Below are positions 22,948-35,110 of a stretch of 64,000 nt of DNA, piece after piece. Origin of the DNA: Hydractinia symbiolongicarpus (Eukaryota > Cnidaria > Hydrozoa > Anthoathecata > Hydractiniidae); the NCBI RefSeq assembly GCF_029227915.1, contig NC_079877.1:6450001-6514000 (forward strand). The letters run 5' to 3'. A program made the position numbers and the translations under genes. The notes under the pieces were generated by a model. That model was not told the DNA's origin. It worked only from the letters and a program-made list of their open reading frames with translations, and searched no databases. Position 1 is the stretch's first letter. The number at the start of each line of letters is the position of its first letter.

Positions 22948-25586
22948 CACCACTAAAACGCACGAGGCTTGTAGTTTTCAAAAATGTTTTCATTTTTGAT
23001 GAGACGCTGAATAAAAGAAGTTTAATCGCCGGCAAACGAAAACCTGCGATTTCTCGTAAATCCCGGACTCGGCCCGTATAGTCAAAAGTATACAAAGAAA
23101 GCACCCAGGGTGTAAACTAATTTCCCAAACGATTTTTTGAATTATTATTTCACCACTAAAGCCCATGAGACTTGCAGTTTTTAAAAATGTTTTCATTTTT
23201 GATGAGACGCTGAATAAAAGAAGTTTAATCGCCGGCAAACGAAAACCCGCGATTTCCCGTAAATCCCGGACTCGGCCCGTATAGTCAAAAGTATACAAAG
23301 AAAGTACCCAGGGAGTAAACTCATTTCCCGAACGATTTTTTAAATTATTTTTTCACCACTAAAACGCATGAGACTTGTAGTTTTCAGGAATGTTTTCATT
23401 TTTGATGAGACGCTTAATGAAAGTGGTTTAATCGCCGGCAAACGAAAACCCGCGATTTCCCGTAAATCCCGGGCTTGGCCGGTATGGTCGAATGTATACA
23501 AAGAAAGTACCCTGTGAGTAAACTCATTTCCAAAACGATTTTTTAAATTATCTTTTCACCACTAAAACGCATGAGACTTGTAGTTTTCAAAAATGTTTTC
23601 ATTTTTGAAGAGACGCTGAATAAAAGAAGTTTAATCGCCGGCAAACGAAAACCCGCGATTTCCCGTAAATCCCGGGCTTGGCCCGTATAGTCGAATGTAT
23701 ACAAAGAAAGTACCCTGTGAGTAAACTCATTTCCAGAACGATTTTTTAATTTATTTTTTCACCACTAAAACGCATGAGACTTGTAGTTTTCAAAAATGTT
23801 TTCATTTTTGATGAGACGCTTAATGAAAGAGGTTTAATCGCCGGCAAACGAAAACCCGAGATTTCCCGTAAATCCCGGGCTTGGCCCGTATAGTCAAAAG
23901 TATACAAAGATAGTACCCAGGGAGTAAACTCATTTCCCGAACCATTTTTTAATTTATTTTTTCACCACTAAAACGCACGAGGCTTGTAGTTTTCAAAAAT
24001 GTTTTCATTTTTGATGAGACGCTGAATAAAAGAAGTTTAATCGCCGGCAAACGAAAACCTGCGATTTCTCGTAAATCCCGGACTCGGCCCGTATAGTCAA
24101 AAGTATACAAAGAAAGCACCCAGGGTGTAAACTAATTTTCCAAACGATTTTTTGAATTATTATTTCACCACTAAAGCCCATGAGACTTGCAGTTTTTAAA
24201 AATGTTTTCATTTTTGATGAGACGCTGAATAAAAGAAGTTTAATCGCCGGCAAACGAAAACCCGCGATTTCCCGTAAATCCCGGACTCGGCCCGTATAGT
24301 CAAAAGTATACAAAGAAAGTACCCAGGGAGTAAACTCATTTCCCGAACGATTTTTTAAATTATTTTTTCACCACTAAAACGCATGAGACTTGTAGTTTTC
24401 AGGAATGTTTTCATTTTTGATGAGACGCTTAATGAAAGTGGTTTAATCGCCGGCAAACGAAAACCCGCGATTTCCCGTAAATCCCGGGCTTGGCCGGTAT
24501 GGTCGAATGTATACAAAGAAAGTACCCTGTGAGTAAACTCATTTCCAAAACGATTTTTTAAATTATCTTTTCACCACTAAAACGCATGAGACTTGTAGTT
24601 TTCAAAAATGTTTTCATTTTTGAAGAGACGCTGAATAAAAGAAGTTTAATCGCCGGCAAACGAAAACCCGCGATTTCCCGTAAATCCCGGGCTTGGCCCG
24701 TATAGTCGAATGTATACAAAGAAAGTACCCTGTGAGTAAACTCATTTCCAGAACGATTTTTTAATTTATTTTTTCACCACTAAAACGCATGAGACTTGTA
24801 GTTTTCAAAAATGTTTTCATTTTTGATGAGACGCTTAATGAAAGAGGTTTAATCGCCGGCAAACGAAAACCCGAGATTTCCCGTAAATCCCGGGCTTGGC
24901 CCGTATAGTCAAAAGTATACAAAGATAGTACCCAGGGAGTAAACTCATTTCCCGAACCATTTTTTAATTTATTTTTTCACCACTAAAACGCACGAGGCTT
25001 GTAGTTTTCAAAAATGTTTTCATTTTTGATGAGACGCTGAATAAAAGAAGTTTAATCGCCGGCAAACGAAAACCTGCGATTTCTCGTAAATCCCGGACTC
25101 GGCCCGTATAGTCAAAAGTATACAAAGAAAGCACCCAGGGTGTAAACTAATTTTCCAAACGATTTTTTGAATTATTATTTCACCACTAAAGCCCATGAGA
25201 CTTGCAGTTTTTAAAAATGTTTTCATTTTTGATGAGACGCTGAATAAAAGAAGTTTAATCGCCGGCAAACGAAAACCCGCGATTTCCCGTAAATCCCGGA
25301 CTCGGCCCGTATAGTCAAAAGTATACAAAGAAAGTACCCAGGGAGTAAACTCATTTCCCGAACGATTTTTTAAATTATTTTTTCACCACTAAAACGCATG
25401 AGACTTGTAGTTTTCAGGAATGTTTTCATTTTTGATGAGACGCTTAATGAAAGTGGTTTAATCGCCGGCAAACGAAAACCCGCGATTTCCCGTAAATCCC
25501 GGGCTTGGCCGGTATGGTCGAATGTATACAAAGAAAGTACCCTGTCAGTAAACTCATTTCCAAAACGATTTTTTAAATTATCTTTT
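22948..25586. repeat. Homogeneous 1015-bp 5-mer HOR, two full copies and a partial third
   Basis: A-B-C-D-E units start at 22,948, 23,963 and 24,978, each exactly 1015 bp apart. All carry the private markers CGCACGAGGCTTG (A), GAAAGCACCCAGGG (A) and GACTTGCAG (B), and the first two and the third carry GTATGGTCGAATG in C. Units two and three additionally share AATTTTCCAAACG where unit one has AATTTCCCAAACG. The third unit breaks off after C. This is the most homogenised stretch in the window. Confidence 0.9.
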
Positions 25587-27818
25587 CACCACTAAAACGC
25601 ATGAGACTTGTAGTTTTCAAAAATGTTTTCATTTTTGAAGAGACGCTGAATAAAAGAAGTTTAATCGCCGCAAACGAAAACCTGCGATTTCCCGTAAATC
25701 GCGTACTCGGCCCGTATAGTCAAAAGTATACAAAAAAAGTACCCTGTGATTAAACTCATTTCCAAAACGATTTTTTAAATTATCTTTTCACCACTAAAAC
25801 GCATAAGACTTGTAGTTTTCAAAAATGTTTTCATTTTTGATGAGACGCTGAATAAAAGAAGTTTAATCGCCGGCAAACGAAAACCTGCGATTTCCCGTAA
25901 ATCCCGTACTCGGCCCGTATAGTCAAAAGTATACAAAGAAAGTACCCAGGGAGTAAACTCATTTCCCAAACGATTTTTTAAATTATTATTTCACCACTAA
26001 AGCCCATGAGACTTGTAGTTTTTAAAAATGTTTTCATTTTTGATGAGACGCTGAATAAAAGAAGTTTAATCGCCTGCAAACGAAAACCTGCGATTTCCCG
26101 TAAATCCCGGACTCGGGCCGTATAGTCAAAAGTAAACAAAGAAAGTACCCAGGGAGTAAACTCATTTCCGAAACGATTTTTTAAATTATTATTTCACCAC
26201 TAAAGCCCATGAGACTTGTAGTTTTCAAAAATGTTTTCATTTTTGATGAGACGCTGAATAAAAGAAGTTTAATCGCCGGCAAACGAAAACCTGCGATTTC
26301 TCGTAAATCCCGGACTCGGCCCGTATAGTCAAAAGTATACAAAGAAAGCACCCAGGGTGTAAACTAATTTCCCAAACGATTTTTTGAATTATTATTTCAC
26401 CACTAAAGCCCATGAGACTTGTAGTTTTTAAAAATGTTTTCATTTTTGATGAGACGCTGAATAAAAGAAGTTTAATCGCCGGCAAACGAAAACCCGCGAT
26501 TTCCCGTAAATCCCGGACTCGGCCCGTATAGTCAAAAGTATACAAAGAAAGTACCCAGGAAGTAAACTCATTTCCCGAACGATTTTTTAAATTATTTTTT
26601 CACCACTAAAACGCATGAGACTTGTACTTTTCAGGAATGTTTTCATTTTTGATGAGACGCTTAATGAAAGTGGTTTAATCGCCGGCAAACGAATACCCGC
26701 GATTTCCCGTAAATCCCGGGCTTGGCCGGTATGGTCGAATGTATACAAAGAAAGTACCCTGTCAGTAAACTCATTTCCAAAACGATTTTTTAAATTATCT
26801 TTTCACCACTAAAACGCACGAGACTTGTAGTTTTCAAAAATGTTTTCATTTTTGAAGAGACGCTGAATAAAAGAAGTTTAATCGCCGGCAAACGAAAACC
26901 TGCGATTTCCCGTAAATCCCGTACTCGGCCCGTATAGTCAAAAGTATACAAAAAAAGTACCCTGTGAGTAAACTCATTTCCAAAACGATTTTTTAAATTA
27001 TCTTTTCACCACTAAAACGCATAAAACTTGTAGTTTTCAAAAATGTTTTCATTTTTGATGAGACGCTGAATAAAAGAAGTTTAATCGCCGGCAAACGAAA
27101 ACCTGCGATTTCCCGTAAATCCCGTACTCGGCCCGTGTAGTCAAAAGTATACAAAGAAAGTACCCAGGGAGTAAACTCATTTCCCAAACGATTTTTTAAA
27201 TTATTATTTCACCACTAAAGCCCATGAGACTTGTAGTTTTTAAAAATGTTTTCATTTTTGATGAGACGCTGAATAAAAGAAGTTTAATCGCCTGCAAACG
27301 AAAACCTGCGATTTCCCGTAAATCCCGGACTCGGCCCGTATAGTCAAAAGTATACAAAGAAACTACCCAGGGAGTAAACTCATTTCCCAAACGATTTTCT
27401 AAATTATTATTTCACCACTAAAGCCCATGAGACTTGTAGTTTTCAAAAATGTTTTCATTTTTGATGAGACGCTGAATAAAAGAAGTTTAATCGCCGGCAA
27501 ACGAAAACCTGCGATTTCCCGTAAATCCCGTACTCGGCCCGTATAGTCAAAAGTATACAAAGAAAGTACCCAGGGAGTAAACTCATTTCCCAAACGATTT
27601 TTTAAATTATTATTTCACCACTAAAGCCCATGAGACTTGTAGTTTTTAAAAATGTTTTCATTTTTGATGAGACGCTGAATAAAAGAAGTTTAATCGCCGG
27701 CAAACGAAAACCCGTGATTTCCCGTAAATCCCGGGCTTGGCCCGTGTAGTCGAATGTATACAAAGAAAGTACCCTGTGAGTAAACTCATTTCCAGAACGA
27801 TTTTTTAATTTATTTTTT
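25587..27818. repeat. Mixed zone with CGTACTCGG monomers
   Basis: This stretch is a mosaic of A, B, C and F monomers with many units carrying CCCGTACTCGG, a variant uncommon to the left. One monomer has a one-base deletion (AATCGCCGCAAACG, ~25,666). C monomers near 25,400 and 26,615 share CCTGTCAGTAAAC, also seen near 10,320, which indicates a repeated module of about 1217 bp (six monomers). No unique sequence. Confidence 0.72.
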
Positions 27819-28833
27819 CACCACTAAAACGCATGAGACTTGTAGTTTTCAACAATGTTTTCATTTTTGATGAGACGCTGAATAAAAGAAGTTTAATCGC
27901 CGGCAAACGAAAACCTGCGATTTCCCGTAAATCCCGGACTCGGCCCGTATAGTCAAAAGTATACAAAAAAAGTACCCAGGGTGTAAACTAATTTCCCAAA
28001 CGATTTTTTGAATTATTATTTCACCACTAAAGCCCATGAGACTTGTAGTTTTTAAAAATGTTTTCATTTTTGATGAGACGCTGAATAAAAGAAGTTTAAT
28101 CGCCGGCAAACGAAAACCCGCGATTTCCCGTAAATCCCGGACTCGGCCCGTATAGTCAAAAGTATACAAAGAAAGTACCCAGGGAGTAAACTCATTTCCC
28201 GAACGATTTTTTAAATTATTTTTTCACCACTAAAACGCATGAGACTTGTAGTTTTCAGGAATGTTTTCATTTTTGATGAGACGCTTAATGAAAGTGGTTT
28301 AATCGCCGGCAAACGAAAACCCGCGATTTCCCGTAAATCCCGGGCTTGGCCGGTATAGTCAATTGTATACAAAGAAAGTACCCTGTGAGTAAACTCATTT
28401 CCAAAACGATTTTTTAAATTATCTTTTCACCACTAAAACGCATGAGACTTGAAGTTTTCAAAAATGTTTTCATTTTTGAAGAGACGCTGAATAAAAGAAG
28501 TTTAATCGCCGGCAAACGAAAACCCGCGATTTCCCGTAAATCCCGGGCTTCGCCCGTATAGTCGAATGTATACAAAGAAAGTACCCTGTGAGTAAACTCA
28601 TTTCCAGAACGATTTTTTAATTTATTTCTTCACCACTAAAACGCATGAGACTTGTAGTTTTCAAAAATGTTTTCATTTTGGATGAGACGCTTAATGAAAG
28701 AGGTTTAATCGCCGGCAAACGAAAACCCGAGATTTCCCGTAAATCCCGGGCTTGGCCCGTATAGTCAAAAGTATACAAAGATAGTACCGAGGGAGTAAAC
28801 TCATTTCCCGAACCATTTTTTAATTTATTTTTT
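27819..28833. repeat. 1015-bp 5-mer HOR, copy with TTCAACAATG marker
   Basis: A-B-C-D-E unit in which the A monomer carries TTTTCAACAATG (~27,848), a change in the dyad arm that is shared with the next unit. The E monomer carries TTTTGGATGAGACG (~28,677), also shared with the next unit. Confidence 0.85.
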
Positions 28834-29848
28834 CACCACTAAAACGCATGAGACTTGTAGTTTTCAACAATGTTTTCATTTTTGATGAGACGCTGAATAA
28901 AAGAAGTTTAATCGCCGGCAAACGAAAACCTGCGATTTCCCGTAAATCCCGGACTCGGCCCGTATAGTCAAAAGTATACAAAGAAAGTACCCAGGGTGTA
29001 AACTAATTTCCCAAACGATTTTTTGAATTATTATTTCACCACTAAAGCCCATGAGACTTGTAGTTTTTAAAAATGTTTTCATTTTTGATGAGACGCTGAA
29101 TAAAAGAAGTTTAATCGCCGGCAAACGAAAACCCGCGATTTCCCGTAAATCCCGGACTCGGCCCGTATAGTCAAAAGTATACAAAGAAAGTACCCAGGGA
29201 GTAAACTCATTTCCCGAACGATTTTTTAAATTATTTTTTCACCACTAAAACGCATGAGACTTGTAGTTTTCAGGAATGTTTTCATTTTTGATGAGACGCT
29301 TAATGAAAGTGGTTTAATCGCCGGCAAACGAAAACCCGCGATTTCCCGTAAATCCCGGGCTTGGCCGGTATAGTCGAATGTATACAAAGAAAGTACCCTG
29401 TGAGTAAACTCATTTCCAAAACGATTTTTTAAATTATCTTTTCACCACTAAAACGCATGAGACTTGTAGTTTTCAAAAATGTTTTCATTTTTGAAGAGAC
29501 GCTGAATAAAAGAAGTTTAATCGCCGGCAAACGAAAACCCGCGATTTCCCGTAAATCCCGGGCTTGGCCCGTATAGTCGAATGTATACAAAGAAAGTACC
29601 CTGTGAGTAAACTCATTTCCAGAACGATTTTTTAATTTATTTCTTCACCACTAAAACGCATGAGACTTGTAGTTTTCAAAAATGTTTTCATTTTGGATGA
29701 GACGCTTAATGAAAGAGGTTTAATCGCCGGCAAACGAAAATCCGAGATTTCCTGTAAATCCCGGGCTTGGCCTGTATAGTCAAAAGTATACAAAGATAGT
29801 ACCCAGGGAGTAAACTCATTTCCCGAACCATTTTTTAATTTATTTTTT
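28834..29848. repeat. 1015-bp 5-mer HOR, second copy with TTCAACAATG marker
   Basis: Tandem partner of the preceding unit at +1015 bp, with the same private changes (TTTTCAACAATG, TTTTGGATGAGACG). It differs by a few point changes, for example GTCGAATG in the C monomer where the first unit has GTCAATTG. Confidence 0.85.
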
Positions 29849-32280
29849 CACCACTAAAACGCATGAGACTTGTAGTTTTCAAAAATGTTTTCATTTTTGA
29901 TGAGACGCTGAATAAAAGAAGTTTAATCGCCGGCAAACGAAAACCTGCGATTTCCCGTAAATCCCGTACTCGGCCCGTATAGTCAAAAGTATACAAAGAA
30001 AGTACCCAGGGAGTAAACTTATTTCCCAAACGATTTTTTAAATTATTATTTCACCACTAAAGCCCATGAGACTTGTAGTTTTTAAAAATGTTTTCATATT
30101 TGATGAGACGCTGAATAAAAGAAGTTTAATCGCCGGCAAACGAAAACCCGCAATTTCCCGTAAATCCCGGTCTCGGCCCGTATAGTCAAAAGTATACAAG
30201 GAAAGTACCCAGTGAGTAAACTCATTTCCCTAACGAATTTTTAAATTATTTTTTCACCACTAAAACGCATGAGACTTGTAGTTTTCAAAAATGTTTTCAT
30301 TTTTGATGAGACGCTGAATAAAAGAAGTTTAATCGCCTGCAAACGAAAACCTGCGATTTCCCGTAAATCCCGGACTCGGGCCGTATAGTCAAAAGTATAC
30401 AAAGAAAGTACCCAGGGAGTAAACTCATTTCCCAAACGATTTTTTAAATTATTATTTCACCACTAAAGCCCATGAGACTTGTAGTTTTCAGGAATGTTTT
30501 CATTTTTGATGAGACGCTTAATGAAAGTGGTTTAATCGCCGGCAAACGAAAACCCGCGATTTCCCGTAAATCCCGGGCTTGGCCGGTATAGTCGAATGTA
30601 TACAAAGAAAGTACCCTGTGAGTAAACTCATTTCCAAAACGATTTTTTAAATTATCTTTTCACCACTAAAACGCATGAGACTTGTAGTTTTCAAAATAGT
30701 TTTCATTTTTGAAGAGACGCTGAATAAAAGAAGTTTAATCGCCGGCAAACGAAAACCCGCGATTTCCCGTAAATCCCGGGCTTGGCCCGTATAGTCGAAT
30801 GTATACAAAGAAAGTACCCTGTGAGTAAACTCATTTCCAAAACGATTTTTTAATTTATTTTTTCACCACTAAAACGCATGAGACTTGTAGTTTTCAAAAA
30901 TGTTTTCATTTTTGATGAGACGCTTGATGAAAGAGGTTTAATCGCCGGCAAACGAAAACCCGAGATTTCCCGTAAATCCCGGGCTTGGCCCGTATAGTTA
31001 AAATTATACAAAGATAGTACCCAGGGTGTAAACTAATTTCCCAAACGATTTTTTGAATTATTATTTCGCCACTAAAGCCCATGAGACTTGTAGTTTTTAA
31101 AAATGTTTTCATTTTTGATGAGACGCTGAATAAAAGAAGTTTAATCGCCGGCAAACGAAAACCCGCGATTTCCCGTAAATCCCGGACTCGGCCTGTATAG
31201 TCAAAAGTATACAAAGAAAGTACCCAGGGAGTGAACTCATTTCCCGAACGATTTTTTAAATTATTTTTTCACCACTAAAACGCATGAGACTTGTAGTTTT
31301 CAGGAATGTTTTCATTTTTGATGAGACGCTTAATGAAAGTGGTTTAATCGCCAGCAAACGAAAACCCGCGATTTCCCGTAAATCCCGGGCTTGGCCTGTA
31401 TAGTCGAATGTATACAAAGAAAGTACCCTGTGAGTAAACTCATTTCCAAAACGATTTTTTAAATTATCTTTTCACCACTAAAACGCATGAGACTTGTAGT
31501 TTTCAAAAATGTTTTCATTTTTGAAGAGACGCTGAATAAAAGAAGTTTAATCGCCGGCAAACGAAAACCTCCGATTTCCCGTAAATCCCGTACTCGGCCC
31601 GTATAGTCAAAAGTATACAAAGAAAGTACCCAGGGAGTAAACTCATTTCCCAAACAATTTTTTAAATTATTATTTCACCACTAAAGCCCATGAGACTTGT
31701 AGTTTTTAAAAATGTTTTCATTTTTGATGAGACGCTTAATGAAAGAGGTTTAATCGCCGGCAAACGAAAACCCGAGATTTCCCGTAAATCCCGGGCTTGG
31801 CCCGTATAGTTAAAATTATACAAAGATAGTACCCAGGGAGTAAACTCATTTCCCAAACCATTTTTTAATTTATTTTTTCACCACTAAAACGCATGAGACT
31901 AGTAGTTTTCAAAAATGTTTTCATTTTTGATGAGACGCTGAATAAAAGAAGTTTAATCGCCGGCAAACGAAAACCTGCGATTTCCCGTAAATCCCGGACT
32001 CGGCCCGTATAGTCAAAAGTATACAAAGAAAGTACCCAGGGTGTAAACTAATTTCCCAAACGATTTTTTGAATTATTATTTCACCACTAAAGCCCATGAG
32101 ACTTGTAGTTTTTAAAAATGTTTTCATTTTTGATGAGACGCTGAATAAAAGAAGTTTAATCGCCGGCAAACGAAATCCCGCGATTTCCCGTAAATCCCGG
32201 ACTCGGCCCGTATAGTCAAAAGTATACAAAGAAAGTACCCAGGGAGTAAACTCATTTCCCGAACGATTTTTTAAATTATT
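29849..32280. repeat. Mixed F/G/C/D/E zone followed by A-B-C-D'-E
   Basis: From about 29,850 the order is a CGTACTCGG monomer, G, F, C, D, then an E-A hybrid (CCCGAGATTT followed by GGGTGTAAACTAA, ~30,960-31,035) and B. The D' subtype (CCTCCGATTT with CGTACTCGG) first appears at about 31,473. The run C-D'-E-A-B-C-D' repeats its C-D' part at +1015 bp. GTTAAAATTATAC, a lineage marker of the E monomers, appears near 31,000 and 31,808. No unique sequence. Confidence 0.72.
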
Positions 32281-33496
32281 TTTTCACCACTAAAACGCAT
32301 GAGACTTGTAGTTTTCAGGAATGTTTTCATTTTTGATGAGACGCTTAATGAAAGTGGTTTAATCGCCAGCAAACGAAAACACGCGATTTCCCGTAAATCC
32401 CGGGCTTGGCCGGTATAGTCGAATGTATACAAAGAAAGTACCCTGTGAGTAAACTCATTTCCAAAACGATTTTTTAAATTATCTTTTCACCACTAAAACG
32501 CATGAGACTTGTAGTTTTCAAAAATGTTTTCATTTTTGAAGAGACGCTGAATAAAAGAAGTTTAATCGCCGGCAAACGAAAACCTCCGATTTCCCGTAAA
32601 TCCCGTACTCGGCCCGTATAGTCAAAAGTATACAAAGAAAGTACCCAGGGAGTAAACTCATTTCCCAAACGATTTTTTAAATTATTATTTCACCACTAAA
32701 GCCCATGAGACTTGTAGTTTTTAAAAATGTTTTCATTTTTGATGAGACGCTGAATAAAAGAAGTTTAATCGCCGGCAAACGAAAACCCGCAATTTCCCGT
32801 AAATCCCGGTCTCGGCCCGTATAGTCAAAAGTATACGAGGAAAGAACCCAGTGAGTAAACTCATTTCCCTAACGAATTTTTAAATTATTTTTTCACCACT
32901 AAAACGCATAAGACTTGTAGTTTTCAAAAATGTTTTCATTTTTGATGAGACGCTTAATGAAAGTGGTTTAATCGCCAGCAAACGAAAACCCGCGATTTCC
33001 CGTAAATCCCGGGCTTGGCCGGTATAGTCGAATGTATACAAAGAAAGTACCCTGTGAGTAAACTCATTTCCAAAACGATTTTTTAAATTATCTTTTCACC
33101 AGTAAAACGCATGAGACTTGTAGTTTTCAAAAATGTTTTCATTTTTGAAGAGACGCTGAATAAAAGAAGTTTAATCGCCGGCAAACGAAAACCTCCGATT
33201 TCCCGTAAATCCCGTACTCGGCCCGTATAGTCAAAGGTATACAAAGAAAGTACCCAGGGAGTAAACTCATTTCCCAAACGATTTTTTAAATTATTATTTC
33301 ACCACTAAAGCCCATGAGACTTGTAGTTTTTAAAAATGTTTTCATTTTTGATGAGACGCTGAATAAAAGAAGTTTAATCGCCGGCAAACGAAAACCCGCA
33401 ATTTCCCGTAAATCCCGGTCTTGGCCCGTATAGTCAAAAGTATACGAGGAAAGAACCCAGTGAGTAAACTCATTTCCCTAACGAATTTTTAAATTA
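32281..33496. repeat. Trimer HOR C-D'-G, two copies (~609 bp)
   Basis: C, D' and G monomers occur in that order twice, at an offset of about 609 bp (three monomers). Both G monomers carry the rare GTATACGAGGAAAGAACCC. The second C monomer is a hybrid whose upstream half has CGCATAAGAC and TTTTCAAAAATG instead of CAGGAATG. Confidence 0.78.
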
Positions 33497-34510
33497 TTTT
33501 TTCACCACTAAAACGCATAAGACTTGTAGTTTTCAAAAATGTTTTCATTTTTGATGAGACGCTGAATAAAAGAAGTTTAATCGCCGGCAAACGAAAACCC
33601 GCGATTTCCCGTAAATCCCGGGCTTGGCCCGCATAGTCGAATGTATACAAAGAAAGTACCCTGTGAGTAAACTCATTTCCAGAACGATTTCTTAATTTAT
33701 TTTTTCATCACTAAAACGCCTGAGACTTGTAGTTTTCAAAAATGTTTTCATTTTTGATGAGACGCTTAATGAAAGAGGTTTAATCGCCGGCAAACGAAAA
33801 CCGAGATTTCCCGTAAATCCCGGGCTTGGCCCGTATAGTCAAAAGTATACAAAGATAGTACCCAGGGAGTAAACTCATTTCCCGAACCATTTTTTAAATT
33901 ATTATTTCACCACTAAAGCCCATGAGACTTGTAGTTTTTAAAAATGTTTTCATTTTTGATGAGACGCTGAATAAAAGAAGTTTAATCGCCGGCAAACGAA
34001 AACCCGCAATTTCCCGTAAATCCCGGTCTCGGCCCGTATAGTCAAAAGTATACGAGGAAAGAACCCAGTGAGTAAACTCATTTCCCTAACGAATTTTTAA
34101 ATTATTTTTTCACCACTAAAACGCATAAGACTTGTAGTTTTCAAAAATGTTTTCATTTTTGATGAGACGCTGAATAAAAGAAGTTTAATCGCCGGCAAAC
34201 GAAAACCCGCGATTTCCCGTAAATCCCGGGCTTGGCCCGTATAGTCGAATGTATACAAATAAAGTACCCTGTGAGTAAACTCATTTCCAGAACGATTTCT
34301 TAATTTATTTTTTCATCACTAAAACGCATGAGACTTGTAGTTTTCAAAAATGTTTTCATTTTTGATGAGACGCTTAATGAAAGAGGTTTAATCGCCGGCA
34401 AACAAAAACCGAGATTTCCCGTAAATCCCGGGCTTGGCCCGTATAGTCAAAAGTATACAAAGATAGTACCCAGGGAGTAAACACATTTCCCGAACCATTT
34501 TTTAATTCAT
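33497..34510. repeat. Trimer HOR D-E-G, about 1.7 copies (608 bp)
   Basis: D (CGCATAAGAC), E and G are repeated. The E monomers share a one-base deletion giving AAAACCGAGATTTC (33,801 and 34,409, an offset of 608 bp), and both carry TTTTTTCATCACTAAAACG. The shared deletion shows the trimer was copied after the mutation arose. Confidence 0.82.
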
Positions 34511-35110
34511 TTTTTCACCACTAAAACGCATGAGACTTGTAGTTTTCAAAAATGTTTTCATTTTTGATGAGACGCTGAATAAAAGAAGTTTAATCGCCGG
34601 CAAAGGAAAACCTGCGATTTCCCGTAAATTCCGGACTCGGCCCGTATAGTCAAAAGTATACAAAGAAAGTACCCAGGGTGTAAACTAATTTCCCAAACGA
34701 ATTTTTGAATTATTATTTCACCACTAAAGCCAATGAGACTTGTAGTTTTTAAAAATGTTTTCATTTTTGATCAGACGCTAAATAAAAGAAGTTTAATCGC
34801 CGGCAAACGAAAACCCGCGATTTCCCGTAAATCCCGTACTCGGCCCGTATAGTCAAAAGTATACAAAGAAAGTACCCAGGGAGTAAACTCATTTCCCAAG
34901 CAATTTTTTAAATTATTATTTCACCACTAAAGCCCATGAGACTTGTAGTTTTTAAAAATGTTTTCATTTTTGATGAGACGCTGAATAAAAGAAGTTTAAT
35001 CGCCGGCAAACGAAAACCAGCAATTTCCCGTAAATCCCGGTCTCGGCCCGTATAGTCAAAAGTATACAAGGAAAGTACCCAGTGAGTAAACTCATTTCCC
35101 TAACGAATTT
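34511..35110. repeat. A-B-G junction zone
   Basis: An A monomer with CAAAGGAAAACC and GTAAATTCCGG is followed by a B monomer with GATCAGACGC and CCCAAGCAATTT, then by a G monomer with AAAACCAGCAATTT. The CAAAGGAAAACC and AAAACCAGCAATTT variants reappear at 48.4-48.8, 50.6-51.1 and 53.1-53.5 kb. No unique sequence. Confidence 0.75.
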
